DNA from: Methylacidimicrobium sp. B4 | GTDB lineage: Bacteria > Verrucomicrobiota > Verrucomicrobiia > Methylacidiphilales > Methylacidiphilaceae | Length of the DNA: 64,000 nt | Direction of reading: 5' to 3' | Assembly: GCF_017310545.1 (NCBI RefSeq) | Contig: NZ_CP066203.1 | Span: 992,001-1,056,000, forward strand | Part shown: piece after piece, positions 53,465 through 61,669 of the stretch | Layout of the letters: the number at the start of each line of letters is the position of its first letter | How positions within the stretch are numbered: the first letter of the stretch is position 1 | Notes under the pieces: model-generated | Seen by the model: the letters and a program-made list of their open reading frames with translations, nothing else | Told to the model about the DNA's origin: nothing | Databases searched by the model: none | Translations under genes and position numbers: made by a program

Positions 53465-53914
53465 GCGCGTTTTCCTCATCTTTGAGCCCACGGGCCGTCT
53501 TTTCACGAGGTTGTGGCCTTTTCCCCCACTTACCCGAGGAGGCAGGTCGCACCCGTTTTCGCCTGTCGTCCCCAATGCAACGGTTGCTCCACTTGTGCCG
53601 GTCACGATAGGGCGAAAGGCGCGGCCGAGCAAGCTTCCCGCTGAATTTTCCGCCGGCGCCACTCGACGGGCTTCGGGCTCGCCGCTTTTCCTGGTGGATC
53701 CAGCCGCCAACGGGTGCCAGCCGGTGCCCGCAATCTCTTCTGCTTCGCCGGGTTTCCCGGGCATTGCTCCCGAGGCCATGGTGGGGTGCTCCGCAGGCAG
53801 AGGGGCATTTCCAGAGTGTTTTGCCCTTTCGGTGCCATCCCTCCTTCCCCCGCGGCTCCTTCCGGCTGATGGTGGGAGTCGCCGAAGCGATGCATTGGCC
53901 AGCGAATCAACGTC
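53465..53914. other. 450-base gap upstream of mtoX with no supported gene
   Basis: Lies between the mtoX start and the cysH stop, both on the minus strand. Open frames here have no family character and continue only as N-terminal extensions of mtoX. It should contain the mtoX promoter and leader. A run near 53804-53860 resembles part of a glycine riboswitch core, but pairing elements are missing. No strong -35/-10 pair stood out. Confidence 0.5.
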
Positions 53915-54727
53915 TTACGACGCCGATGTGCTCCCCGGACGGGAATGGAGGCCACACTCGCGCTTCCACCCGAAAAAGCGGGTCTCTTCCGGCAGCATCC
54001 CCTCCTCCCAGGGGCGGCTGGTCGGGACATCGCCTACCGAGACATAGCCTCGGGAAGCGAGGGGATGCCGGGGGATCCCCCACTCCTCGAAATAGGCCTC
54101 CACCTCTTCGTCGCTCCAATCGACAATCGGATGGAGCTTGGCGACCCCCCCTTGCCACTGGAGAGCCGGCAGCTCCGCCCGTGTCTTTGCCTGCGAGCGG
54201 CGCAAACCCGCCAGCCAGCAGGCCGCGCCCAGATCCTCCAGCGCCCGGCGCATCGGCTCGACCTTCCGGAGCTCATTATACCGATCCAGGCCCTCCACCC
54301 CCTCTTCCCAAAGGCGTCCGTAGCGGGCCTCGAACCAAGCGGCGGAAAGGGGAGCTCGAGCCACGTGGAGCCGGAGCCCGAGCCGCTCGGTGAGCAGGTC
54401 GGCATACCGGTAGGTTTCGGGAAAGAGATAGCCCGTGTCGACGAATACCACCGGAATGTCCGGCCGCAGCCGCGTGGCCAGATGCAGAAGCACACCAGCC
54501 TGGATGCCGAAGCTCGAGCTCAGCACCACCCGGTCACCGAACCGCGCAAAGGCCCATTGGAGCCGCTCTGCGGCGCTCCGCCCCTCCAGGTCCGCTTCCG
54601 TTGCCCTCGTCTCGCCCGCTTCCCTTTCGCCGTTCTTGCTCTCCCTTCCTTCCTGTGATTGCCTTTCCTCAGGTTGGGAAGAACGGGAAGCACCGCCATG
54701 CCGCTGGAAATCGCTTGGCTTTTTCAT
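53915..54727 (-). CDS. cysH: Phosphoadenylyl-sulfate (PAPS) reductase
   Basis: Reduces PAPS to sulfite with thioredoxin in assimilatory sulfate reduction. 270 residues. SSSFGIQAGVLLHL is the PP-loop, VVFVDTGYLFPETYRYAD follows, and GYVSVGDVPTSRP precedes the catalytic ECGLH at the C-terminus. The paired cysteines of iron-sulfur APS reductases are absent, so it is the PAPS type, which agrees with the CysC domain encoded in cysNC. The first 45 residues are hydrophilic, S/E/R-rich and not family-like, but GGGAG before the ATG supports this start. Confidence 0.93.
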   Translation of the reverse strand: MKKPSDFQRHGGASRSSQPEERQSQEGRESKNGEREAGETRATEADLEGRSAAERLQWAFARFGDRVVLSSSFGIQAGVLLHLATRLRPDIPVVFVDTGYLFPETYRYADLLTERLGLRLHVARAPLSAAWFEARYGRLWEEGVEGLDRYNELRKVEPMRRALEDLGAACWLAGLRRSQAKTRAELPALQWQGGVAKLHPIVDWSDEEVEAYFEEWGIPRHPLASRGYVSVGDVPTSRPWEEGMLPEETRFFGWKRECGLHSRPGSTSAS

Positions 54728-54737
54728 ATCTCCCGTT

Positions 54738-54749
54738 AGTCTATAGACT
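54738..54749. promoter_or_regulatory. Perfect 12-bp palindrome between cysH and cysD
   Basis: AGTCTATAGACT lies in the 23-base gap between the divergent cysH and cysD start codons, one base before the cysD ATG. Both strands read TATAGA as a possible -10; on the minus strand TTGCTC sits 16 bases upstream of it. It could be a regulator operator and shared promoter element. cysD has no Shine-Dalgarno at this position. Confidence 0.45.
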
Positions 54750-54750
54750 C

Positions 54751-55557
54751 ATGAGTAATTTGAGCAAGCTTGAATCCCAGAGCATCTTCCTTCTCCGAGA
54801 GGCCTACCGGACCTTCCAGCGCGTCGGGATGCCCTGGTCGATGGGGAAAGACTCGAATGTGCTTCTCTGGCTTGCGCAGAAGGCCTTCTGCGGCCGGATC
54901 CCGTTTCCGGTTCTCCACATCGACACCACGTACGAGTTTCCGGAGATGATCGAGTTTCGCGCATGGGCGCAGCAGCATTACGGCCTTCAGCTCATCGTGA
55001 AGATCAACGAGGAGGCGATTGCCCGTGGGGTCGGCTACGCCACCCATGACCCCGTGACGGTGACCCACGAGCTCAAGACCGTCGCCCTCCAGCAGGCCCT
55101 GGCCGAATACCAATGGGATGCCTTGATCACAGGCATCCGACGCGACGAGGACCCGACTCGGGCCAAGGAACGATACTTTTCGCCGCGCTCTTCTGAAGGA
55201 GAGTGGAACTACAAGAACCAGCCGCCGGAATTCTGGAACCAGTTTGCGCTTCCCCCGAAGGGCGCGGGCGGCCATGTCCGGGTGCAACCGCTCCTCGACT
55301 GGACCGAATACGATATCTGGCTCTACATTCGACGGGAAAAGATCCCCATTCCGCCTCTCTACTTCGCGCGGGAGGGCAAGCGTTTCCGCTCGATCGGCTG
55401 CCAGCCGATCACGCACCCGGTACCCAGTGCCGCATCGACGGTGGACGAGATCATCGCCGAGCTCTACGCGACGCGCACCCCCGAGCGGGCCGGGCGGGCG
55501 CAGGATCATCACGAGCGAAACGCCATGCAAAAGCTCCGCGCCAAAGGATTCCTATAA
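54751..55557 (+). CDS. cysD: Sulfate adenylyltransferase subunit 2
   Basis: ATP sulfurylase catalytic subunit, 268 residues, which makes APS from sulfate and ATP together with CysN. LESQSIFLLREAYRTFQ, then the PP-loop region WSMGKDSNVLLWLAQKAF, HIDTTYEFPEM, ITGIRRDEDPTRAKERYFSPR, VRVQPLLDWTEYDIW, and the C-terminal REGKRFRSIGCQPITHPV are all typical. The start at 54751 matches family N-termini, although the palindrome in front leaves no ribosome-binding site. It precedes cysNC by 22 bases. Confidence 0.97.
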   Translation: MSNLSKLESQSIFLLREAYRTFQRVGMPWSMGKDSNVLLWLAQKAFCGRIPFPVLHIDTTYEFPEMIEFRAWAQQHYGLQLIVKINEEAIARGVGYATHDPVTVTHELKTVALQQALAEYQWDALITGIRRDEDPTRAKERYFSPRSSEGEWNYKNQPPEFWNQFALPPKGAGGHVRVQPLLDWTEYDIWLYIRREKIPIPPLYFAREGKRFRSIGCQPITHPVPSAASTVDEIIAELYATRTPERAGRAQDHHERNAMQKLRAKGFL

Positions 55558-55579
55558 GGAGAAGAAGGAGCGAACTGTC

Positions 55580-57502
55580 ATGCATTTTTCTGCCTCGGAA
55601 GAAGTTCTGCCGATCGTCGTGATCGGCCACGTAGACCATGGAAAATCGACTTTGATCGGCCGCCTGCTCTTCGATACGGGCTCGGTCCCAGAAGGCAAGG
55701 CCGAAGAGCTCGCCCGGGCCGCCGCGGCCGAAGGGGTGCCCTTCGAGCATGCGTTCTTGCTCGATTCCCTTCTCGAGGAACAGGCTCAGAACGTGACCAT
55801 CGATACCACCGAGATCCGGTTTCGGACGGAAAGGCGGCGGTATGCGATCATCGATGCCCCCGGCCACAAGGAGTTCCTGAAGAATATGCTCTCCGGGGCA
55901 GCACGAGCGCAGGCGGCCGTCCTCGTCGTCGATGCCCGGGAAGGGGTTCGCGAGCAGACGCGGCGGCACGCGATGCTCCTCCCGATCCTCGGTATCCGCC
56001 ACATCCTCGCTGCCGTCAACAAGATGGACTTGGTGGACTATTCCGAAGACCGCTACCGGGAGATCTCGGATTCTCTGACCGCTCTCTTCGCGGAGCTCGG
56101 ACTCCCGGAACCGACCTCTCTCCCGCTATCGGCGCGGGAGGGAGAGAACATCGTCCAGCCGAGTGCCCGAATGCCCTGGTTCGGAGGAGGGGCTCTCCTC
56201 GAGGCGCTCGATTCTGTTCCTTCCCCTTCTCGCCTCGATGCGCTACCGCTCCGCTTCGCGGTGCAGGATGTCTATCGCCGGGGAGCGGACCGCCTGGTGG
56301 CTGGGCGGCTGGAAACCGGAACGCTCCGCGTGGGAGAAGAGCTTCTTTTCTGGCCCGGCCGCAAGCGCGCCCGCCTGCGCTCCTTTGCGGAGTGGCCTCC
56401 GGAATCGACCCCGCGGGAGGCTTCCGCGGGTCGATCGACCGCACTGATCCTCGAAGAGGAGATCTTCGTCGAACGAGGAATGATCGCAAGCTCCCTCGAC
56501 CATGGGCCGATCGAGGCGCGCGAATTTCCCGCCAAGATGTTCTGGCTCGGACCCGACCCACTCCGCCTCGGCGAAACGTACGAGCTGCGCCTGATGACCC
56601 AGTCGGTCGGAGCGCGCGTCACGGAAGTCGACCGGGTCATCGACGCGGAAACCCTCTCCGTCCAAGATTCCTGCAAACCGGGGGTAGAGGCCAACGAGAT
56701 CGCGGAGGTGCTCGTCCGCACCCAGCGGCCGCTCGCCTTCGACAATGCGTCCGAGATCGCCCAGACCGGGCGATTCATCCTGGCTAAGGATGGGCGGATC
56801 CTCGGCGGAGGCATCGTCCTGGGCGCACGCTACCCAAGAGCCTCCCTGCCTCCGGTTCATCAGAGCAGCCCGCTTTTCTGGACCGAAGGAGAGATCGACC
56901 GGAACGAACGAGCGCGCGCCCTCGGCCATCGGGGTGCCATCCTCTGGTTCACCGGCCTCTCCGGCGCGGGCAAATCGACGCTGGCGATCCAGTTGGAAGC
57001 CCAGCTCTTCCGCCGCGGAATCTGGGCCTACGTCCTCGACGGGGACAACCTGCGCCACGGACTCTCCAGCGACCTGGGGTTCAGCGCCCAAGACCGGCGG
57101 GAAAACATCCGGAGAGCCGCGGAGGCCGCTCGCGTTCTCGCCGACGCGGGCCTGGTAGCGATCGTCGCCTTGATCTCTCCGTTTCGGGCCGACCGCCGGA
57201 AGGCGCGCGAGATCGCTGAAGCCGCAGGCATCCCCTTCCGCGAGATCTTCGTTCATGCTCCCCTCGAAGTCTGCCGGGCGCGCGATCCAAAGGCTCTCTA
57301 CGCCCGGGCCGAGCGCGGGGAGATCCCGGAATTCACGGGAGTCGACTCCCCCTACGAGGTTCCCGAGAATGCCGAGCTCGAGCTCCCCACCCACCAGCTC
57401 TCGCCCGCCGAGTGCCTGGAACGATTGACGAAGCTCGCCCAAGCGGCGATCGCTCTTCCGAATCGGCCTTCCTTGCGCGAGGACCCGGCAGCGAATATCT
57501 GA
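55580..57502 (+). CDS. cysNC: Bifunctional sulfate adenylyltransferase subunit 1 / adenylylsulfate kinase
   Basis: A 640-residue fusion. The N-terminal CysN GTPase (about 1-430) has GHVDHGKSTLIGRLL, DAPGHKEFLKNM and NKMDLV, and stimulates CysD. The C-terminal CysC kinase (about 440-625) has WFTGLSGAGKSTLA, VLDGDNLRHGLSSDLGFS and ALISPFRADR, and phosphorylates APS to PAPS. AGAAGGAG precedes the ATG at 55580, which removes the long upstream extension of the frame. With cysD and the divergent PAPS reductase, it gives the route from sulfate to sulfite. Confidence 0.97.
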   Translation: MHFSASEEVLPIVVIGHVDHGKSTLIGRLLFDTGSVPEGKAEELARAAAAEGVPFEHAFLLDSLLEEQAQNVTIDTTEIRFRTERRRYAIIDAPGHKEFLKNMLSGAARAQAAVLVVDAREGVREQTRRHAMLLPILGIRHILAAVNKMDLVDYSEDRYREISDSLTALFAELGLPEPTSLPLSAREGENIVQPSARMPWFGGGALLEALDSVPSPSRLDALPLRFAVQDVYRRGADRLVAGRLETGTLRVGEELLFWPGRKRARLRSFAEWPPESTPREASAGRSTALILEEEIFVERGMIASSLDHGPIEAREFPAKMFWLGPDPLRLGETYELRLMTQSVGARVTEVDRVIDAETLSVQDSCKPGVEANEIAEVLVRTQRPLAFDNASEIAQTGRFILAKDGRILGGGIVLGARYPRASLPPVHQSSPLFWTEGEIDRNERARALGHRGAILWFTGLSGAGKSTLAIQLEAQLFRRGIWAYVLDGDNLRHGLSSDLGFSAQDRRENIRRAAEAARVLADAGLVAIVALISPFRADRRKAREIAEAAGIPFREIFVHAPLEVCRARDPKALYARAERGEIPEFTGVDSPYEVPENAELELPTHQLSPAECLERLTKLAQAAIALPNRPSLREDPAANI

Positions 57503-57584
57503 CTCTGTGCCTCTCCCCCCTCGCGCCGAATCGATACGGCGATGGATCAAGAATGTCCTTGACAGAGGTGGGTGCTTTTAGCAT

Positions 57585-57595
57585 GGGTAGTACCC
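57585..57595. promoter_or_regulatory. 11-bp palindrome GGGTAGTACCC upstream of the 57630 gene
   Basis: A perfect inverted repeat with a one-base centre, 34 bases before the ATG of the next gene. A consensus TTGACA (57559-57564) lies 20 bases in front of it, but no good -10 at 16-18 bases follows. It may be an operator covering the promoter of the 57630 gene. Confidence 0.35.
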
Positions 57596-57629
57596 GTTAT
57601 ACGGACAGATAACAAACAAGGAGACTTCG

Positions 57630-58058
57630 ATGGCTATCACTGGGAACCCGCCGCTCTTTCCGGAATCTGGGGGCGGTGAGATTCTGTCTAAACGCGACCT
57701 CAAGAGCCCTCTGCCGGAAGTCATGGGCGGCGGCAAGCAGAGTTTTCTGCCAGACGATCTACGGATCAAGAATCCAGCCGGCAATGTCTCCCCGCAAGGC
57801 ACGGATGCCAAGCAGCCTACGCTGCGCGTGACGAATCCGACAGACCGAGATTTCCAGTTTTCGCATCACGACAAGGAGTATCTGCTCCCCAAAGGAGAGG
57901 TGGTCGAGCTTCCCGAGGAGGTGTGCCAGTTTGGTCTAGCGTATGGTTCCAATGGGAACGACGCAGGCTTTGGTCGCGCCTGTCGAATGAACGGGATTCG
58001 GAGCCCCGACGAGGCTAAGAAGCTTTTCAGCCAGTTGAAATTCGATCCCGCTGCATAG
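57630..58058 (+). CDS. Hypothetical protein, 142 residues
   Basis: No family recognised. The protein is soluble and glycine/proline-rich at the N-terminus (GNPPLFPESGGGEIL), with a central LRVTNPTDRDFQFSHHDKEYLLPKGEVVELPEEV and a C-terminal DEAKKLFSQLKFDP. The central part looks like a compact beta domain. A strong AAGGAG ribosome-binding site and an upstream palindrome argue that it is expressed. It follows the sulfate-assimilation genes on the same strand after 127 bases and precedes the accessory patch; origin by transfer is possible. Confidence 0.6.
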   Translation: MAITGNPPLFPESGGGEILSKRDLKSPLPEVMGGGKQSFLPDDLRIKNPAGNVSPQGTDAKQPTLRVTNPTDRDFQFSHHDKEYLLPKGEVVELPEEVCQFGLAYGSNGNDAGFGRACRMNGIRSPDEAKKLFSQLKFDPAA

Positions 58059-58195
58059 CGGGACGAGGAGTCAGCTCCGGCTCCGGTCGAGAGTCAGAAG
58101 CGTGAATGACTGACCAACCGCTTCGCCTTTCTTCGAACGATACTCCGTAAGGAACGGGGGCAAGCTACCGTGCGCCTCGCCCTGCCTTCTACCGG

Positions 58196-58411
58196 CTATT
58201 CATCCTCTTCTTCGTCGTCGTAACCCGTGATCGAGAAGTTCCGGATAACCGGCTGGTCGTTCCGGAAGACGTCGATCGGCTCCTGGCCGATCGTGCCAAA
58301 TCCGACCGGGCCAGCTTGGTAGTAGTAAAATGGCTTACCGTCGAAGTAACCCATGCTGAGCGGGCCTAACGAGCACGATCCCGCAATGATTCCGTAAGCA
58401 AGTAGCTTCAT
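58196..58411 (-). CDS. Small exported or envelope protein, 71 residues
   Basis: MKLLAYGIIAGSCSLGPLSM may be a weak signal or lipoprotein-like peptide, followed by an aromatic GYFDGKPFYYYQAGPVGFG and an acidic end (YDDEEEDE). A purine-rich AGGGAGGGCGAAGGA lies directly before the ATG. No homology is recognised. The acidic tail and aromatic patch suggest a surface or metal-binding peptide, but this is not testable from sequence alone. Confidence 0.45.
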   Translation of the reverse strand: MKLLAYGIIAGSCSLGPLSMGYFDGKPFYYYQAGPVGFGTIGQEPIDVFRNDQPVIRNFSITGYDDEEEDE

Positions 58412-58480
58412 TCCTTCGCCCTCCCTGCAACAGAGCCCAGTTCCCGACTCTCCCTGGACAACCCGGGCCCACCCTCTCCC

Positions 58481-58654
58481 TCAAGCCCCCCCGCCGCGCG
58501 AGCGGAGCAAATCTCGCACCGGAGATTCTACGACCTCTGGGACTGAAATGTCACTCTCTTCCACCGCCTGCCTTACCTCCAGGCCGATACGAGCGCGATG
58601 CTTCGGGTCTCTGCAGATCCGCCCGGCGACATAGGCTACCTGGGCTTCGGGCAT
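58481..58654 (-). other. Short open frame of uncertain status beside the toxin remnant
   Basis: From an ATG at 58654 the frame encodes 57 residues (MPEAQVAYVAGRICRDPKHR to the end LLRSRGGGA). It has no recognised family or clear ribosome-binding site. It lies where a HigA-like antitoxin would be expected after HigB but shows no helix-turn-helix. Gap 58412-58480 holds nothing I can name. Confidence 0.2.
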
Positions 58655-58677
58655 CTCTTTCCCCGCGAGCGGGGCGC

Positions 58678-58869
58678 CGGATCGTTGGTCGGCGAAAAGG
58701 TCATCCGCTAACCGCCGGAACGGCTCACGGCATACTCGCCAGCCCGATCCCCGGTCAGCGGGTGCGGGTTGCCGGCCACCAGCTCGGCCACCGTCTGCGC
58801 CGCGCCCAAATCGCCCAGCCGTGCCTTGAGCTTGCGCGCACAGTCGTTGCCCAGTTTCTTCCGCGCCAT
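58678..58869 (-). pseudogene. HigB-like (RelE/ParE fold) toxin remnant with an in-frame stop
   Basis: Reading from the ATG at 58869 gives ARKKLGNDCARKLKARLGDL, then AELVAGNPHPLTGDRAGEYA and SGG, a stop (TAG, 58708-58710), then RMTFSPTNDP in the same frame. This matches the HigB pattern ARKLRARLxDL...NPHPLKGDRAGxxAV...GGWRLxFEPxNDP, with the W codon apparently turned to TAG. The N-terminal about 30 residues and the antitoxin are missing. It is decayed. Confidence 0.6.
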
Positions 58870-59339
58870 GGCCTCGCAAGCACCGACGCAGTTGGGGCTG
58901 CGGCCGTTACCTCAAATTTCGAATCAGCGCGACGCGGCGGCGGACGCGGTTTCGGCGGTCATCGTGGCGTGGGCGTCGGTCACCGCGCCGTTGTGGCGGG
59001 CGGCCACTGGTGGACCCTATGGCGTCGGCGCTTGCTGGCGTTCGAGCCTCATCGGCTATGTCTGGATTTGTCAGTGATCAGCTACCGACGCGAACCTGTT
59101 GCGCCGCGTTGAAAACTGACGAGCGCCGCGGTCGTTTCGCGCGACGCTCGACATCGCGGAGCGTTTGGCGCCGTCCGCCAATCAATGGACATTCACCCGA
59201 ATGTCGCGCCGATCTCGGTCCAAGGTCCGCGTTGGCTCACGCAGAGTCGGTCGCGACGGGATCAGGAAAGACCGTATTGGGTTCACCAGCTTTTGTCCCC
59301 ACCTCCGTCCACCGGGCGCCAAACGCCAAGTTCTCCCCC
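58870..59339. other. 470-base stretch without a supported gene
   Basis: No frame on either strand has family character; long open frames here are side effects of high GC. Base pattern resembles the neighbouring transglutaminase region rather than the chromosome core, so it is probably residual transferred DNA. It borders the decayed HigB-like gene on one side. Confidence 0.4.
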
Positions 59340-60149
59340 TTACCCTGGCAACTCGTCCACCCAGACCTTGAAACTCTTCAAGACATGGGGGCCGAACGAA
59401 TGGACCAGCGGCACGTCGGCAGCGTCGCGGCCGCGCGCCATCAGGATGCGGCCGACGCGCAAGCCGTTGTTGCGCGGATCGAACGCCCACCATCGGCCGC
59501 CGAGAAAGACCTCCATCCAGGCACAGAAATCCTGCGCTTCATACGGCGGCGGCAGGCCGACGTCGCTGATATAGCCCACGCAATAGCGCGACGGAATGTT
59601 CATGCAGCGGCAGAAGGCGATGGCGAGATGAGCAAAGTCGCGGCAGACACCGACACATTTTTGATTGGCCTGCGCCGCGGTGCGCGTCGCGGCGCAATCC
59701 AGATAGTCGAATTTCAGGCGATTGTAAACATGATCGCAGATCGCCTGCACCCTGGCCCAGCCGGGGAGCGCATGTTCGAACAATCTCCACGCCTCGTCGG
59801 ACAGAAGGTCGGTGTCGCAATAGCGGCTGCCGAGCAGGAACTGGATCGTCTCGTCGGGCAGATTCTGGATCGGATGCTCGACCGCGTCCAGGCCGACCGG
59901 ATCAGTCGCGCCGGAGACATGAATCACCGCGTCGGCGTGAAACCTGATGTCGCCGGTCGGCGCGACGAGACGAAAAACAAAATTGCCGAAACTGTCGTGA
60001 TAGGTCGAAACCGGAACCTGCGGCTCGACCCGAAGGACATCCGGCTCCTCAAGCTGTCCGACCAGGGAATGATGGACGTGCAACATCCCGATCATCGGCG
60101 TCGGCTTCGGCGTCCGATAGGTCATGTCGTAACCAAAACGAATGCGCAT
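59340..60149 (-). CDS. Transglutaminase-like cysteine protease-fold protein
   Basis: A 269-residue protein with an N-terminal beta domain and a transglutaminase core. KCVGVCRDFAHLAIAFCRCM near residue 165 holds the catalytic Cys, and DFCAWMEVFLGGRWWAFDPRNN near residue 207 the Asp. The second catalytic position, usually His in DFHAW, is Cys. The sequence style is that of alphaproteobacterial members of the family, and the gene sits in a decayed patch beside an IS, so horizontal transfer is likely. A truncated gene end lies 19 bases upstream. Confidence 0.8.
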   Translation of the reverse strand: MRIRFGYDMTYRTPKPTPMIGMLHVHHSLVGQLEEPDVLRVEPQVPVSTYHDSFGNFVFRLVAPTGDIRFHADAVIHVSGATDPVGLDAVEHPIQNLPDETIQFLLGSRYCDTDLLSDEAWRLFEHALPGWARVQAICDHVYNRLKFDYLDCAATRTAAQANQKCVGVCRDFAHLAIAFCRCMNIPSRYCVGYISDVGLPPPYEAQDFCAWMEVFLGGRWWAFDPRNNGLRVGRILMARGRDAADVPLVHSFGPHVLKSFKVWVDELPG

Positions 60150-60168
60150 TCAAAAGACTCAATTCGGG

Positions 60169-60286
60169 TTAGATCGGCAGGACGACCCGGCGTTGCGACC
60201 CGATCGCGGCATCGAGGCAAGCGCGGGGTGTGGAGACTGTTCCGATGCCGGCGACGTGGAACCAGCGCAGGTAGTTGTCGAAATAT
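60169..60286 (-). pseudogene. 3' end of a gene truncated by the insertion sequence
   Basis: Directly outside the IS boundary the minus strand is open for 38 residues (YFDNYLRWFHVAGIGTVSTP to the stop at 60169-60171), ending 19 bases before the transglutaminase start. It reads like the C-terminus of a real protein that was cotranscribed with the transglutaminase. The rest is not found on the other side of the IS, where moaE begins. The family is not identified. Confidence 0.5.
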
Positions 60287-60316
60287 GCCTCTTCGCTGAT
60301 TCAAGTGGGTAGAGCG
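60287..60316 (+). repeat. Left terminal inverted repeat of the insertion sequence
   Basis: Thirty bases running GCCTCTTCGCTGATTCAAGT to 60316. They align without gaps to the right end with about 24 identities; the TCGCTGA block and the AGTGGGTA block are exact. The transposase stop (60301-60303) lies inside this repeat. Confidence 0.7.
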
Positions 60317-61510
60317 GGAAGATCGAGCCGCAACTTTCCGGCTTTGAGGAACGCGGCAATTCTCAGGTAGCGAAAGCTTCGAAAGCCTCTGGCCATTCTT
60401 TTGGCCAGCTGGATCAGCCCGTTGATCGCGTCGATGGTTCCGTTGGTGATCCGGCTCTGGAGAAAGGCGATGATTCCCCCCAGATGCTCTTTGATGGTTT
60501 TGGAGAGTCTTCGGAAGGGGGCAAGCCGACTGCGATCCGCCCACCGGAACCACCAGCGGAGCTCTTGGGGATCCTCCTGGGAGAGGATCTCTTGGAGAGC
60601 CCCCCGCAACCCAATGGCTCTTCCCAATCGAGGATAGGCGGCGCAAAGGGAGCTCCGCAGACCCTTCTGCTCCTCGCTTCGCGTCCATTCGTTACCTCGG
60701 AGCGCCCAGAGGCTTCCTTTCGGCAGCAACCCTTGACGCCCGAACTCCTTGCGCACCTGGTCGACCGCCTCTCCCGCCATCGGCATGAGAGGGAAAGGAT
60801 CGAAAATCCTCTCCGCCTTCGGAAAAAACTCCCGGGCTCCAGAGATGGAAGAGGGGCTCATATCCATGCAGATCGCTTCGATCTGCCCCGGATCGGCATT
60901 CTGTTCCTTCCTCTCCTTGGCGAAGGCCTCCAGAGCCTCCTTTCCTCTCCCCTCGGCAAGGAAGAGCCGCTTCCGGCTCTCCGCATCGGTAACGACCGTC
61001 ACGGAACGGTGGCCCCGCTTGCTACTGGTCTCATCCGCCAGGATCTTCTTGACCTCGCTCCAGTCCTCGCGTCGGTAGGCCTTTTCCACGGAATGCCCCA
61101 AGACCCGCCAGAGCCGGGGTTCTTGCTCCTTGAGCATCTCCGCCATCGCGGAAACCGACATCTCCCGGGAAAGCATCCAAATGACCGCCTCCCTCATGAG
61201 AGTAAACCCGCTCCCCGCCCTGGCCCAAGGAACCTCCACCAGCCGAACTCCATGCTCCGGACAGTCGATCCGAGGCACCCGAGCGAGCCACTCGGTCCGA
61301 TACTGCCAGAAGTTCATGTGCCTCCACCGCTTCTCCACCGTGTCGTGTACGGGGGAAGCTCTTCGACATTCCGGAGAGGCGAACCGATGACCTTGCTCAA
61401 AACTCGAGCCAGATCTTCAGAGTATGCTCCTTCGCAGAAGGCTCACTCCGGCTCACCTTCCCTTCCGAACCCAGTTGCAGCGCCGCAGCGACAAGCTTGT
61501 TTGCGTCCAT
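60301..61510 (-). pseudogene. ISL3-family transposase with a +1 frameshift
   Basis: Starts at the ATG at 61510 (MDANKLVAAALQLG), runs 37 codons to TTT TGA (61397-61402), and resumes in the +1 frame as EQGHRFASPECRRASPVHDT, then WRHMNFWQYRTEWLARVPRI through to 60301. The joined product is about 403 residues, normal for ISL3. The zinc finger shows Ser for two expected Cys; the DRFH-like motif reads DPFP, and TNGTIDAINGLIQ replaces NGxxEGxN. These changes suggest decay. A programmed shift at UUU UGA is an alternative. Confidence 0.8.
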
Positions 61511-61669
61511 CCCGCAAGCATCCACCAGGCAGCCCGGTCTGGCCATCCGCTGTCAAGGAGGATCGACGAAGTCGAAGTGCCCTTGACGGCCTCCTTTCTC
61601 CCAATAAATCCGTCGAAGACCGATGGCAAGAACCCCGCTTCTTGCCATCCCTTAACCAAAATCCGCTCT

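Noticed and set aside
53804-53860. Minus-strand run CACCGAAAGGGCAAAACACT resembling a glycine riboswitch core upstream of mtoX
   Set aside because: The 5' GGAGAG arm and the second hairpin between GCAA and the CTCT element are missing, and the gene downstream is not a glycine gene.
58481-58879. 132-residue minus-strand frame taken as one gene
   Set aside because: Its first half overlaps, in a different frame, a sequence with clear HigB similarity; only the end could be coding.
59010-60299. 429-residue plus-strand open frame
   Set aside because: Antisense to the transglutaminase gene, which has catalytic-region motifs.
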